Assembly: GCA_036245525.1 (NCBI GenBank)
Contig: BTPG01000004.1
Coordinates: 159,698,552-159,762,551 of the forward strand
DNA length: 64,000 nucleotides
Direction: 5' to 3'
Source of the DNA: Semisulcospira habei
Lineage: Eukaryota > Mollusca > Gastropoda > Semisulcospiridae
The notes beneath the pieces are model-generated. The model was not told the DNA's origin, searched no databases, and worked only from the letters and a program-made list of their open reading frames with translations. Both the position numbers and the translations under genes were made by a program. Each line of letters begins with the position of its first letter. The first letter of the stretch is position 1. Positions 49,741-60,378 of the stretch are shown here, in pieces.

Positions 49741-51688
49741 TGTTATGTGGTAGTGGTAGTCATAGTATGATACAATCACACCAGACGCAAGCATGTAGGG
49801 TTCTTGTAAAGAAACTTCACTCAGCTGCAACTCGTCACATGTGGCATAAGGTTGTAGACCACACTGGAGTAACAGTTCCAACAATATTTTATTGCAGCGA
49901 TGCAATCTCAGAACAATGCATCCACAAATGCACTGTGATGAAGCTCTATGCTTGTGCATAGTGCTCGCACAATAGGATTAGTACGGTACGGTTTTTGTTA
50001 ACGGTTTGTTTGTGCCGAAAGTCCGTGGGGCCTGCTGCCCATGTGGAATCTGTAAGACATGGTTAGCACGGGATTTTTTAGTGAGTTCTGTTTAGTGAGT
50101 TCTAGGCGGAAGCTGTGACTGTCAGAGGTCTAGATCGGGAGTGCGGGCTGTTTCGTCGTATGGAACGTTTGTGTTTGAGTTACCTAGCCCGCATTCCAAG
50201 ACTCTGAAGCCTAGATTTCAGGTATGTTTCTATAAACGTAGTATTGATAGTTGTTTAGTTAAAGACAGTATGCGTGGTAAGATTAATGTGGTTGTATAGC
50301 GGTGTTCCGGTTTGGTTTAGTTATAGTATGTTTAGAATTCGGTGAAGTAACCGGTGTTTCTGTATACAGTTGTTTACCAAGTTAGATGACTAAAGGAATA
50401 TGAAGTGTGTATGTCTAAGCCGCTATGAAGATAGTACGTGGTTGGTTAAGCATAGTCTTTTCCAGGGTATAGAGTAATGTATAGCAAGAGTGTTAGGCTA
50501 TAGTCTGTTTCAAGATAGTGACAGAGATGGGGTGATACGAAAATAGTTTATGAAGCACGTGTGTGTGTGTGAACGAACGTGTGGGTTATTTGTATCAACC
50601 AGGTTACGTGACGTTTCTCATTGATCCAATATGTTGTGTGTTTAGCAAGTGTTACGTTGGGACTTTTGTCTATTCAGAGTTCTTGTAACGAGAGTGGAAA
50701 AGACGGACGCCGAGATGTCGAGTCGCAGGTGGGACCTACGTGAGGTCATCCCTCCAGCTCTTCTGAGAGTGAGTCTGACTGGGGACCAAGACACCCAAGT
50801 CCAAGTGAGAACTGAGTACCGTACGAGAACGAGGACGTCCGTGCCCAAAGAGAGACAGGACGGCGACAAGCGTACGACGAAGGACTTTCACGCCTAGACG
50901 TGAGAAGGACCAACGTAACCAGGCAACATCAAACAGGTTGGAGGCAATGTGAGACTAAGACCTAACCTGGCAAAGATATTGTGATACGTGTGTGGTGTGA
51001 TAATAGAACAGTGTATATAGTTGATAATCATTTAAGTCGTTCTTTTCATTTATAGTGTATAAAGGTTACTTTAGAAAGGAAGCCCGTGTGTTGTGTTTTA
51101 CCGCATGAATGCGCCCGTCTGAGTCAGTGGCGGTGTATGCGTCTGTTGCGTGAGAGTCTGTGCGTACGACTGTGGGCAAGTCTGCGTGCGTTACATGCAC
51201 CAACACTGATACACTGTCTCCTCCACAATGCATCAATACTTTGACACGCTGCGTCTCTCGTACAATGTACACGCATACTTCCTAACACGGTATTTTAACC
51301 CTCAGAAAAGAAAATGTAACCAAAACTCATTAATATTCATTAAAAAATAATGTTCTAGAAATAACTACAAATTTCCACTACCATCTAGGCGTCTTTGATA
51401 CAATGTTATGAAATTTTGCCAACAACTTTGACGTCATATATGAGGTCACTAGAAAGATCATGACCCTGCTCGAATCTTCCAGTCTAATGTAGGTCAAACT
51501 TTACAACATTGTAGCGAAACTACGCGTCACAACAAAAATCAATCGCAATTTTCCATGCAAAAGAAAATGAATCCTACTAAAAAGGTACTAATTCTTATGC
51601 AAAATAACTCGAATAAATATCGGATCTTTCCTATGAGTATGATTAACACACACATGCTCTCAAAGAATACACAACCACAAATGTAACA
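49741..51688. mobile_element. LTR of the same family as 32758-33713, interrupted by another LTR
   Basis: Starts TGTTATG, ends ATGTAACA, flanked by agaag duplications (49736-49740, 51689-51693). 49741-49933 and 51196-51688 align with the first copy (catagtatgat..cacaccag, cagctgcaac.cgtcaca, tgtctcctc.acaatgc). About 280 bp present in copy 1 are missing here. Confidence 0.75.
49934..51195. mobile_element. Nested solo LTR-like insertion (1262 bp)
   Basis: TGTGATGAAG...GCGTTACA with 5-bp TGCAC duplications (49929-49933, 51196-51200) inside the older LTR. A tataaa box lies near 51054. Long enough for a Gypsy/BEL LTR; no coding region. Family unknown. Confidence 0.68.
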
Positions 51689-51693
51689 AGAAG

Positions 51694-52039
51694 TAAACAT
51701 TGTCCGTGCAACGCGAATGTGACCGTAAAGAGCAAGTGACCACTGACAGGAGGTTCTATTGTATACAAAATTTGAACGTCTATGCCGTATTATTTGGAGT
51801 AAATAAGTTAACCCATTCAAGATGTGCTGCATACAAATCTGCCGTTTTTTGCCACATATCTGAATGCAGCATGTCTCAAATGAGTTAACTCAAGGCGCCC
51901 CACATCAATAGCTGCGGAAGTGTTGAATAGCAATGCCACTCGCAACACTATACATGTACCACACTTTTACAGCTATTGATGTGGAGCATATTAAATACAT
52001 CATTACAGCTGAGAAAAGAAAAAAATGTGTTAAACATAC
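51694..52039. other. Intron sequence, no gene seen
   Basis: 346 bp. A 12-base string cagctattgatgtgg (51971) and its near inverse ccacatcaatagctg (51899) bracket a possible ~90-bp hairpin element. Confidence 0.5.
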
Positions 52040-52126
52040 TTATTCAGCACTTCTTCAGACTCAGTGGCTCTTACAATATTCAGGTACAGGCACTTGCTGA
52101 CAAGTTTGTTGGCATCCTTCATAAGA
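52040..52126 (-). CDS. PPP1R10: PPP1R10 exon: N-terminal domain helix
   Basis: 87-bp exon, acceptor tgtttcag, donor gtatgt. The residues LMKDANKLVSKCLYLNIV match the LMKEARKMVSRCTYLNIL segment of PNUTS very closely. The exon starts with T, completing Ser with the previous exon, and ends with AA, completing Lys with G of the next exon. Confidence 0.9.
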
Positions 52127-52820
52127 CTGAAACAAAACAGTATTGTGTTCAATATGTATTTCTGCAGTTGTGAAAAAGACATAAACATGTAAATATCAAG
52201 GTAATTTTTAGGGTATGCAATAACTGTCACTTGTGGGTGATTAACACCGATGTCAGACTCTGTAAACCCAGAACCACAAGTTATGGAATGCCGGTGGTGT
52301 GGCTGATACTGAAAAGCTCACTCAGTGGTAGCACAACACACGACACCAGAGTGCCATTTATCACTATAAAATGATGTTATTGCAGATGAGCAGAAAGTAT
52401 GTTCAGATCAGTTTCACTTGTGCCTGCAACTTTCTTTGCTTCTGGCACAGATTTAGATCAGACTTTGGCCAGATGTTTTTGTGTACAGGGCGCTGTCAAC
52501 ATACCATAGCATATCAAATGTATAATAGTTTCAAAGCACAACACAAATGTGGGGAGATGATTTGTCCGTATGACAACGCAAAGAAGAAAGCGTGTTAAAA
52601 AAAAAAAAAGCAGGTCACCGACATACGTCTCTTTTTCAGATGACTGAATTTCAAGGTCACATCATTTTGTGCATTGACCACAAAAGTTTAAAACGTAACT
52701 GGCCAGTCGGTTACAATATCATGCACCATTCTGCTTGGGTCTGACCATGGGCTAACATGCAAAACAATAACATACATCATGGCATATGTCCTTAACACTT
52801 TTTTTTACATTGCAATTTAC
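52127..52820. other. Intron sequence of PPP1R10, no feature seen
   Basis: 694 bp, AT-rich, with a short A-run near 52597. No gene or repeat recognised. Confidence 0.5.
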
Positions 52821-52918
52821 CTGACAATCCTGGTTGCTTCAATTTGGCCTCTGATTGCTCCTGACGGCAGCAGCAGAGGGGACAAGGCTTTCAACAATTG
52901 GCTTGGGTCAATGGAAGG
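52821..52918 (-). CDS. PPP1R10: PPP1R10 exon: start of N-terminal domain
   Basis: 98-bp internal exon. The acceptor ends ttgttgcag and the donor is gtaaat. It begins in phase 0 with PSIDPSQLLKAL and ends with two bases (AG) that join T of the next exon to give Ser. The sequence aligns with the first helices of PNUTS (DPKELLKGL in the vertebrate protein, from family knowledge). No in-frame ATG precedes it before the acceptor, so a short upstream first coding exon is required. Confidence 0.82.
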
Positions 52919-53155
52919 CTGCAACAATGAACATAACCAAATCTCATAGTCCAACAAACTCCACTTGTTTTCAAGAGGAATAAATCCTCAAGAGCCCCCA
53001 CAGGCTGCAGGAGCTCAGGGGGCATATATGCCTCTTTTTTCCATTTTTTAGGTGGAGGTCATAACACATTCCATTCACTGTGCATTCAACCACAGGAATA
53101 TCTTCTATGGGTCTTTCACCATGATGAAAAAGAAACAAAATTACTCTTAACTGTG

Positions 53156-53364
53156 AGAGATAAAACAATAGAGACCCGTAAGACAATGAATTCAATAGAG
53201 CCGCATCAGTCATTAATTTACATCATTTTTTAATATCATATTTTTGACTCCAATTTTACCCCCGTTAATTCTGAATCAACCCTTTGATTTTAAAAAACTG
53301 ACAAGCATGACTGATGCGGCCTTATTGATCTGATTATCTTTCGGGTCTCTATTGTTTTATCTCT
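53156..53364. mobile_element. MITE with ~55-bp terminal inverted repeats
   Basis: agagataaaacaatagagac at the left and gtctctattgttttatctct at the right. The repeat extends inward to gccgcatcagtca / tgactgatgcggc with small gaps. 209 bp, no coding capacity. Target duplication not clear. Confidence 0.75.
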
Positions 53365-54592
53365 ATAACTATTGTCTCTGTCAACACCTAATGACCTTAA
53401 TTAATTACTAATTACGGTCATTAACTTTTACATGACCGTTTCTCTCAATATTGCCAGAGTCGATTTCCGAAAAACTCACATGCTCTGTCCCGCACATATC
53501 ATTTCAGTTCACGCATGACAAGACTCAATGCCAAACCCTCTTTCAAATGAGTTGGGGAAAAGCTTTCACAGCGCCATTCACACGTCACGCGTCAAAAGGT
53601 CTATAGAATTGTGTTGTGCAGGGGGGGACCGCTCAGTGCAAACACTTGGCTCTGTATATACAATTGGCTCTGTTTAAGCACGACTCTGGAACATAACAAG
53701 TCAAATATACGTGCACACGCACAAGCACAGACACGACAGTTGCAAACCAAGATAATTCATGGGCAGTGCCAGATTGTCATACAAGTTATATACACAGGCA
53801 AACATACACAGACACGGACACACTTTCTAAACAAACTTACCATATATGATATCCTACGCAAACAACCACAAAACAAACAACATGTCACTGCAATACCGCC
53901 TGTGAGGTGATAATAACTTTTATTTAATTTCACGCTTTGGCGTGTTACGCTGGGACAGCTCTTCATGTGGTGGGTGTTCAGCTTTTTAGGGTGAAAGAGA
54001 CACATTTTTTTAAAAAATACAGACACTGGCATAAACAACAGATCCTCAAGAGCCCCCCTTTTTTTTTTTTACAGCGTTTCAGTTAGCTGTAGTTCTGGGT
54101 TTTTTCTTTATGAGTAGACTGTGAGTCTTGACTATAAACATTTGTTACAAGCCATGGCATGGCCTACCCAATACTCCCGCACTCCCTAGGACTACCTGAA
54201 AAGTTTCTCTCGTTAACCTGAATGAGGACAAGTGACGACTATTGTCTGCTGAATGGTCTGTCCTGACTGTTGCTCATGTTGCTAGGTACTGAAGTGACGC
54301 ATTTATACATTAACATACATGTCTTCATAGTCACCTCACATAGAGAAAGAGGTCTGATTTAAAAGTTTATATAGATGTGCTATTACGTACCTGTCTCTTT
54401 AATCCAGTGAACAGTAACATGAAAAAGCTGACATTTTGTTTACCAGCAATGATTCACGAACACCTGCCTGTTAGCACCACGGAAATCAGACTAGTCACAC
54501 ACACACATGCGGGTAAACCCACTGTGACTGAGACTTGGGAGCCCTCATCCAAATCATTCAAGTACACAATCCACGCTAGTTAGCCTCAGGCT
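53365..54592. other. Upstream or intron sequence, no gene identified
   Basis: 1.2 kb. Short frames at 53611-53910 and 54377-54583 show no recognisable protein. If exon 1 of PPP1R10 lies in the window it could be here, but I could not find it. Confidence 0.45.
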
Positions 54593-54596
54593 TTAA

Positions 54597-57518
54597 GGTA
54601 GCAGATACAGTGGGCAAAGGGTCAAAATTCATGTTTTGGAAGTAGTGTTTAATACATATTTCTTTCAATAGAAAAATCATTTTTGCATCATTCTCTAACA
54701 GGTTTTTATTCACAATTTGATAGTTTTTTTGTTATGAATTTTTTCGTAGGGTAGGGTGTCGACAGTTTTGGTCCGAAAAACAAGATGGCAGCTGAGAAAT
54801 CTATTTTGTCTTCAGTAACACCGTTTAGCTTGAAATAATGAGCCTCTCCCTGCAATTACTAAACTCCAAGGGAAATAATGAGCCTCTCCCTGCAATTAAT
54901 ACACCCCGAGAGTTACTGTTTCTTTGCAAATGGCCACCTCCATGTGAAAGCATGTGATTCTTGACTGGGATTATTATATTCATCGTGTGTTGTGATAGTT
55001 TGATCATGTCTACAGATCTCAAAAGGAGAGGTGAGAAGCGTAAGAAGAAGAAACCTCCTAAAAATAGATTTGTCAAGGCAAAACGAGTCTCTGAAAATGC
55101 TAGCTTTGATCAGAACGATGACAATGAACCCACATCATCGCAAAACATAAATAATAGTGCAAGTGCCGAACAATCTCAAGACACTGCCACGCCCACTTCG
55201 ACATGTTCTGAAAGAAAGCTGTCTGGCATTTACAAGCTATATTATGAATCTGAAACTAGTGAAAGTGAAACAAGTGAGGCAGAGACAGAAACAGTAGAAC
55301 AAGATTCTGTACATGGAAATAGGATAATTGATATTGAACTGCTAGGACAGAACATCTCCTCTCAGCTGGTGTGCAGTTTATGTCATAGTGAAGTTTCACT
55401 AATAGAATTACAGAGGGAAGGTTTAGCAAGCACATTTGCTTTTCACTGCAGCAATGCTAGATGCAAAGGGGGGCAATCTTTTCCTTCCTGTCCACAAATC
55501 CAAACAACAACAAATCTTACAGTAAATTCAATCAATAGAAGAGCCACATTTGCGATGCGTTGCATAGGCTGTGATCATAGTGATCTTAGAACATTCTGTG
55601 GTATGATGAACATGCCACCCCCTGCTGCAAAGAATACTCATCAGTGCATTATGGACACTTTAGTTTAGAAAAGACTACAAAATGCACCATGGAAGAAAGC
55701 ATGAAAGATGCTGGAAAAAAAGAATATGATCTTGCAGATGAAATAGAAGATGACCAGTGCCGTAACATAGATGTAAGCGGTGATGGTACCTGGATGACTA
55801 GGGGTCATTCTTCAAAGATAGGGGCTGCAAGTGTCATTGGGTGTGTAACTGGGAAGGTGTTGGGCATGGGAACAAGGTCAAAAGTGTGCAAATCCTGTGA
55901 AAAGTATGAAAAGGTAGATAAAAACAGTGAAAAATATCAGACATGGCAAGCCAATCATGCTGACAGCTGTACAAAAAATCACACGGGCACATCAGGGTCT
56001 ATGGAACAAGGCATCATCAAAGACATATTCTGTTCCTCTGTTGACAATCACAAACTCAGATACACTAGATATATTGGTGATGGTGATACACACTCTTTCA
56101 AATGTGTACATGATGCAAAACCCTATGGCGAGGAAATACAGGTTGAAAAAATTGAATGTGTCGGGCATATTCAGAAACGAATGGGCACACGACTGCGACA
56201 GCTGAAAAAAAACATGGGAAACAGGAAATTAGCAGATGGAAAAACAATTGGAGGGAAAGCTAGGCTGACAAAGGATAAAATAGATAGCATTCAGACTCAT
56301 TATGGAAATGCAATCAGGGGAAATAAAAATAATTTAGTGGCAATGAGACAAGCAGTATGGGCCATCTTCTTTCATTACAATTCAACAGATGTTGAACCAA
56401 CGCACAATTTTTGCAAAGATTCTTGGTGTCCATACAGACAAGCAGTTGCATCAGGCACTGTAGACAGGTACAGGCACACTTCTAGTTTACCTAGGGCAGT
56501 TTTAGATGAAATTAAACCTATTTTTAAAGATTTATCAAACACACAGCTCTTGAAAAAGTGTCTTGAAGGTTACACTCAAAACGCCAACGAGTCGCTCAAT
56601 GGACTTATTTGGAAATATTGCCCCAAAAGAGGTAATCATGGACTTGTTTCTGTAAATACTTCAGTCCATATTGCTGTAGCAGTCTTCAATGATGGAGCTT
56701 CAGCTCTGGGAAACATTCTGTCTAAACTGGGATTGTGTGTTGGCAAATTTACCAAAGACTTTCTGATGTTGAAAGATACTTTGCGCGTTCAAAATGCTCA
56801 GCGTCAAGCCAACAGGGCAACATATGAGCAACGAAGAGCGAGGAGAAGGTGCAGGCTGGCACTGGAGGACCAGCAGGATGAAGCTGAAGGATTTCCTTAC
56901 TTGGCAGGGGGGCATTAGTGGACATAAGGTAGGATCATGTGCTGTTTTGTGTATTATTTTTCCTTCGCCGAAGTTTGCGAAAATTGCCAGGTATTGTTCA
57001 TTTTTCCCACACTGTACTCACAAATATTAACCAATTACCATAATATTTGGTGTGCAGCTTCTTCATACCAATACCTAGCTATTGTCATACCAAAATTAGT
57101 ATAGCTGTTTTTGTTTTTTTGATATTAAATTTTTTAATTAACAAAATTACAAACTTGAAGTGTCAAATTTCATGTGCCTGTACAAAACAAACAAATACTG
57201 ATATAAAAATTCTGGTATGACAAAAGCTTCATTTTATGGTGTAGTTTAAAACTAAAAAAGAATTAAGGGGAAAAAAACAACTGTTTAGAATTGGCACTGG
57301 CAAAAAGTTTGGGTTTTTGGGCCGTTGAAAATTTAGAATAAATTAGCATAATTAATTAAAATTAATATTAAAACTTTAAACTGTATCAAACAAACATTTT
57401 TCCTAGTTGCAGACATGTCTCCTGCAATACCATGCCAAATTTCAAGCATGTAGCTTGAATATATCTCTTGTTAGAAAAATAAGAAAAAATGAACCGTCCA
57501 GCCACCGTATCTGCTACC
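54597..57518 (+). mobile_element. Kolobok-like DNA transposon flanked by TTAA
   Basis: 2922 bp. Terminal inverted repeats GGTAGCAGATACaGTGG at the left and CCaCcGTATCTGCTACC at the right (16 of 17 positions), each bordered by TTAA (54593-54596, 57519-57522). TTAA duplication is typical of Kolobok and piggyBac; the transposase is not piggyBac-like. One transposase gene with a single frameshift lies inside, followed by a 600-bp AT-rich 3' region. Confidence 0.8.
55006..56918 (+). pseudogene. Transposase (Mutator-like/Kolobok-like domain), one frameshift
   Basis: The first frame (55006-55668) has a basic N-terminus (RRGEKRKKKKPPKNR), a Ser/Glu-rich linker and Cys pairs (LVCSLCHSE, HCSNARC, MRCIGC), ending near FCGMMNMPPP. 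The second frame (to 56918) carries GDGTWMTRGHSSKIG, CKSCEKY, TGTSGSMEQ, YIGDGDTHSF, KIECVGHIQKRMGTRLR and YTQNANESLNGLIWKYCPK, the pattern of the 'Mutator-like transposase' domain family. The frames overlap at 55644-55668 and the shift lies in tcagtgcatta, not a homopolymer. Whether it is a mutation or a sequencing error is unknown. Confidence 0.8.
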
Positions 57519-57522
57519 TTAA

Positions 57523-58332
57523 GAAAAAAGCCATTTGAAGTCTATCTATACCATTATTTCTGAGTCAATACCCTAAAAACACGGCTATTAGCGAGTGTGT
57601 GCATTCACTTGAAAAAAAACATTTAAGCAGGTGTTAAAGTGACAAAAGTAATTACAAAATAATGTATAATTTGGTTTTGTTAAAAAAATAAATCACTCGT
57701 TGTTTTAACAAAATCAAATAACAACATCTTTATTCTATTATCTATTGTAATTATTTGCACATTTTGTTGTTTACTTTTGACAAAATATGTACTTTAGTCA
57801 AGAATTAAAGCATAATTTAATAGAGCAAGGGAAGTAACTTTTTTGTCTTGCTGAAATTTTTACAAAATTACTTCCCATGTATAAACCTGTACTCAAACAA
57901 AGGAAAAAGTAATCTGAAAATTTTGTTATTGAACAGTGGTGATTCCTTCCTTTTCTGGTGCTCAAGTCATGGGTAAAATTATCAAGTTACTGTCTATGTT
58001 ACATCTGATGTTTCATTTGGCTCTCACTTGATCAGGGTTGTGATTTATAATTTACTGCAAAGCCAATAATCGCCAATACTGTGTCAGGTTTGTTTGCTTA
58101 AAAGGACAGGGTTATTGTACATGACACCACAATTGAAATCTGTGAAACATGTCATTTATAAGCCCACTGAGAGAGACACAATATTGGTCTGGGGTAAACT
58201 CAAAAACTATTGGCTACATTTTGCTGAATGGTACAAACGTATAAAGTTACTATTAATGTACTTCCTAGGAAACATGATTTTGCTTGATAACAATTTTTGT
58301 TTTTTGTTTTAATTTTTTAAATTACATTATAA
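57523..58332. other. Noncoding region before second Polinton gene block
   Basis: AT-rich. I looked for a terminal repeat like that of the first Polinton and found none, so the left end of the second element is undetermined. No gene seen. Confidence 0.5.
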
Positions 58333-58872
58333 ATGAACCCTGATGAAATCTTTCTATTGAATGATATCAATGCTGTAGAGAACAAAGACTTAGACTCAAA
58401 AAAACAGCGGCTTTTGTCTGTGATTGTCTCAGGCAAATCAAAGGCTTATCTCGGGAAACAATACATGACAGAGGATATTGAATCTCTAAGCTCTGACGAA
58501 CTAATCAAGCTTCATTCAAAATATGAAAACCACATCGCTTCACTAATGACACGTGATTTAAGTCGATCTCTAGTATGCCTTTACACAAAAGCAGTGAGTC
58601 ACTTTCTACCTGTGGATTGTGACAGTCTATCACATGACCTTGAAAGCAATCCTATTGTTTCAAGTTCAATTGGCAAATTAGCATGTGTCATGTTTTACAA
58701 GTTCGGAAATTACCTTGCTCCTGTCGTAACCCTTCTTGTTACTGGGAGTCATATTGATTTTTCAAAAATAAATTTTCTAGAGAAAGAAAAAGAAGGATCA
58801 AATGGACGAGAACAAGATGACTACACAACTGAACCCGGACCCTGTTTTGACACAGGTTCAAACTGTGACTAA
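58333..58872 (+). CDS. Polinton conserved protein A, second copy
   Basis: 179 residues, homologous along its whole length to 6716-7231, differing mainly in the N-terminal few residues and a longer charged C-terminus (EKEKEGSNGREQDD). Confirms the start choice in the first copy. The ATG follows tataa directly. Overlaps the next gene by 71 bp. Confidence 0.8.
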   Translation: MNPDEIFLLNDINAVENKDLDSKKQRLLSVIVSGKSKAYLGKQYMTEDIESLSSDELIKLHSKYENHIASLMTRDLSRSLVCLYTKAVSHFLPVDCDSLSHDLESNPIVSSSIGKLACVMFYKFGNYLAPVVTLLVTGSHIDFSKINFLEKEKEGSNGREQDDYTTEPGPCFDTGSNCD

Positions 58873-59665
58873 GGCTAAAAGTCCAGGTCGAATAGAGGCT
58901 GGTAAAAGATTAGCCGAATATAACAGACAAAAAAAATTACAGCTTCAAGCGCAAACAGAAAAGACTCATGTGACTAACCAGGTGTCACTACCGTTAGGTT
59001 GATTGATTGATTGTACATTGCTTAACGTCCCGACAGCAACAAGGCTTTCTCAGGACGTGCCTGCACTGCTTGTGAAAAAAAAAATAAACAGAACATTGAA
59101 TGTATGTCGCCAGCCGGTCAAATACGTTAAATAAACCTAACACATGGGGCCTAAATAAAGCTAAGACCATTTAGCAACACACATCGAATATCAAGAGCTA
59201 CAGGCAGTGCAGACAGTAGGGAGAGTTTTAAAAAGGCAAATACAGGTGAATGGACAAAGGGTAGACAGAAACATATGCCCCAGAATAGAGAGAAAAACCC
59301 ACCCTGTGGGGCTGACCAGGGTGACCCTGGGAACTAAAAAATACCTAACCCCACCCAAGTCCCCCAGGGCAGACCCGGGTGGGGGACTACCGTTAGGACT
59401 GACACCGACAGGACATCATCATCAAAGTGAGAGACAAACAACTAAGCCTGACCCCCGCCCTGACCCCGACCCCGAAACTCAATCAACAAAATATATAGTT
59501 GCCGGATTTGTTGTCGGATTTGGTTACGTAGGTTATCAATTATACAAAAAATACAAACCACAGACTCGTACAGTGACCAAAAAATCAAACACTCCAAAAA
59601 CAAAACCAGAAGTCGCCACATTACCAGTAACACCCAAAGCCGTTGACCCATTTTATATGCAGTAA
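58802..59665 (+). pseudogene. Polinton membrane protein B, second copy, split by SINE-like insertion
   Basis: The 5' part (58802-58998) and 3' part (59398-59665) are homologous to 7173-7583 and lie in the same frame, separated by a 387-bp insertion plus a 12-bp duplicated target. A stop is reached at 59000-59002, so the product would be truncated before the membrane segment (YIVAGFVVGFGYVGYQLY). The 3' part has an extra Asp/Pro run not present in copy 1. Confidence 0.88.
58999..59385 (-). mobile_element. SINE-like element, copy 2, with 12-bp target duplication
   Basis: Flanked by perfect actaccgttagg (58987-58998, 59386-59397). Colinear with 26376-26770; shares caagcagtgcaggcac, the ggctggcgacatac segment and the G/C-rich 5' end. 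Tail of aatc repeats on the minus strand. Confidence 0.9.
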
Positions 59666-59701
59666 ATAAAAATATTACTTTAATTTTTCTTGTATTAGAA
59701 A

Positions 59702-59932
59702 ATGAATGACTCAAAGAACATGATGAACCTTGTCTATCACTCTGCAGTAATCAGTGGATTAGCAGTAGCTTATTCTATGCTGGAGAAAAGTCTACTCAAA
59801 ATGAAATCAGCAGACCTCAGTAGACTCGATTTCGAAGACAGCGCTAAGCTAATTGTAGTTGTTACAGCGTCGATTGCGACAAAAGATTTTCTTGTCAAGC
59901 AAGGAATTATTCCCGAAAATGTTTCTATGTAA
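59702..59932 (+). CDS. Polinton small membrane protein C, second copy
   Basis: 76 residues, the same length as 7620-7850, with eight substitutions by eye, all conservative but one (G28E). Intact. The stop codon again overlaps AATAAA. Confidence 0.82.
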   Translation: MNDSKNMMNLVYHSAVISGLAVAYSMLEKSLLKMKSADLSRLDFEDSAKLIVVVTASIATKDFLVKQGIIPENVSM

Positions 59933-59943
59933 ATAAAAATAAT

Positions 59944-60378
59944 ATGGCGACGATAGCTATTATGATTGGTGGGGCAGTTGTTAACGCATTGGCATTCAGT
60001 GGTTCAAACTATCTCTTTTCAAAAATGGGTAGAGAAGAATCTGCAGAAGAAATGAAACGTCACAATGAGGCATCAGAAAAACTTGCTCAAGCCCAGCAGG
60101 AATATGAAAAGAATAGAATTGAGAAACTTGATTTCATCAATGAAAAACTCAGGCTTGAAGGCCACGCACAACATACGTTTTCAAATACAGACGAAGCAAT
60201 CCGTGAGTATTTTTTAGTCACGGGTGAAGATATGTCTATCCCAAAACCAAAACTAAGTGACTATTACAAACCAAGCACACAACAAAGAAATGGAGAGATA
60301 ATTTTTGTTCTAGTGGGAATGACATTTGTTTATTTTACAGGAGTTTTCATTGCTAGAAAAAATGGCAGCCGAAAATAA
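59944..60378 (+). CDS. Polinton membrane/coiled-coil protein D, second copy
   Basis: 144 residues, homologous to 7859-8290 with both hydrophobic ends preserved. Overlaps integrase by 17 bp. Intact. Confidence 0.82.
   Translation: MATIAIMIGGAVVNALAFSGSNYLFSKMGREESAEEMKRHNEASEKLAQAQQEYEKNRIEKLDFINEKLRLEGHAQHTFSNTDEAIREYFLVTGEDMSIPKPKLSDYYKPSTQQRNGEIIFVLVGMTFVYFTGVFIARKNGSRK

Larger units (their letters stand above)
631..52918 (-). other. PPP1R10: PPP1R10 (PNUTS) gene, partial, at least ten coding exons
   Basis: Gene-level entry for the exons listed separately. PNUTS is the nuclear targeting subunit of protein phosphatase 1, part of the PTW/PP1 complex that acts on chromatin and RNA polymerase II. 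Recognition rests on the order of landmarks: an N-terminal TFIIS-N-like helical domain, a long charged linker, and a [KR]VxW PP1-docking motif followed by the FYFELDETER segment characteristic of PNUTS. I followed splice phase across all nine introns and each junction restores a codon, apart from one homopolymer slip in exon 32153-32419. The visible coding length is 1885 bp, about 628 residues. Introns reach about 24.8 kb (1252-26017) and contain nearly all the transposons. The first coding exon, with the initiator Met and a few residues, is not seen; it may lie above 52918 or outside the window. The 3' exons lie left of base 1. Confidence 0.9.

Noticed and set aside
49463..49961. Plus-strand frames with runs of Gly through the poly-G tract
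   Set aside because: Homopolymer artefact; minus-strand DIRS gag explains the region.
54541..54575. Possible left terminal repeat of the second Polinton (aaatcattcaag matches the first element's repeat)
   Set aside because: Only 12 bases match and neighbouring sequence does not; treated as chance.
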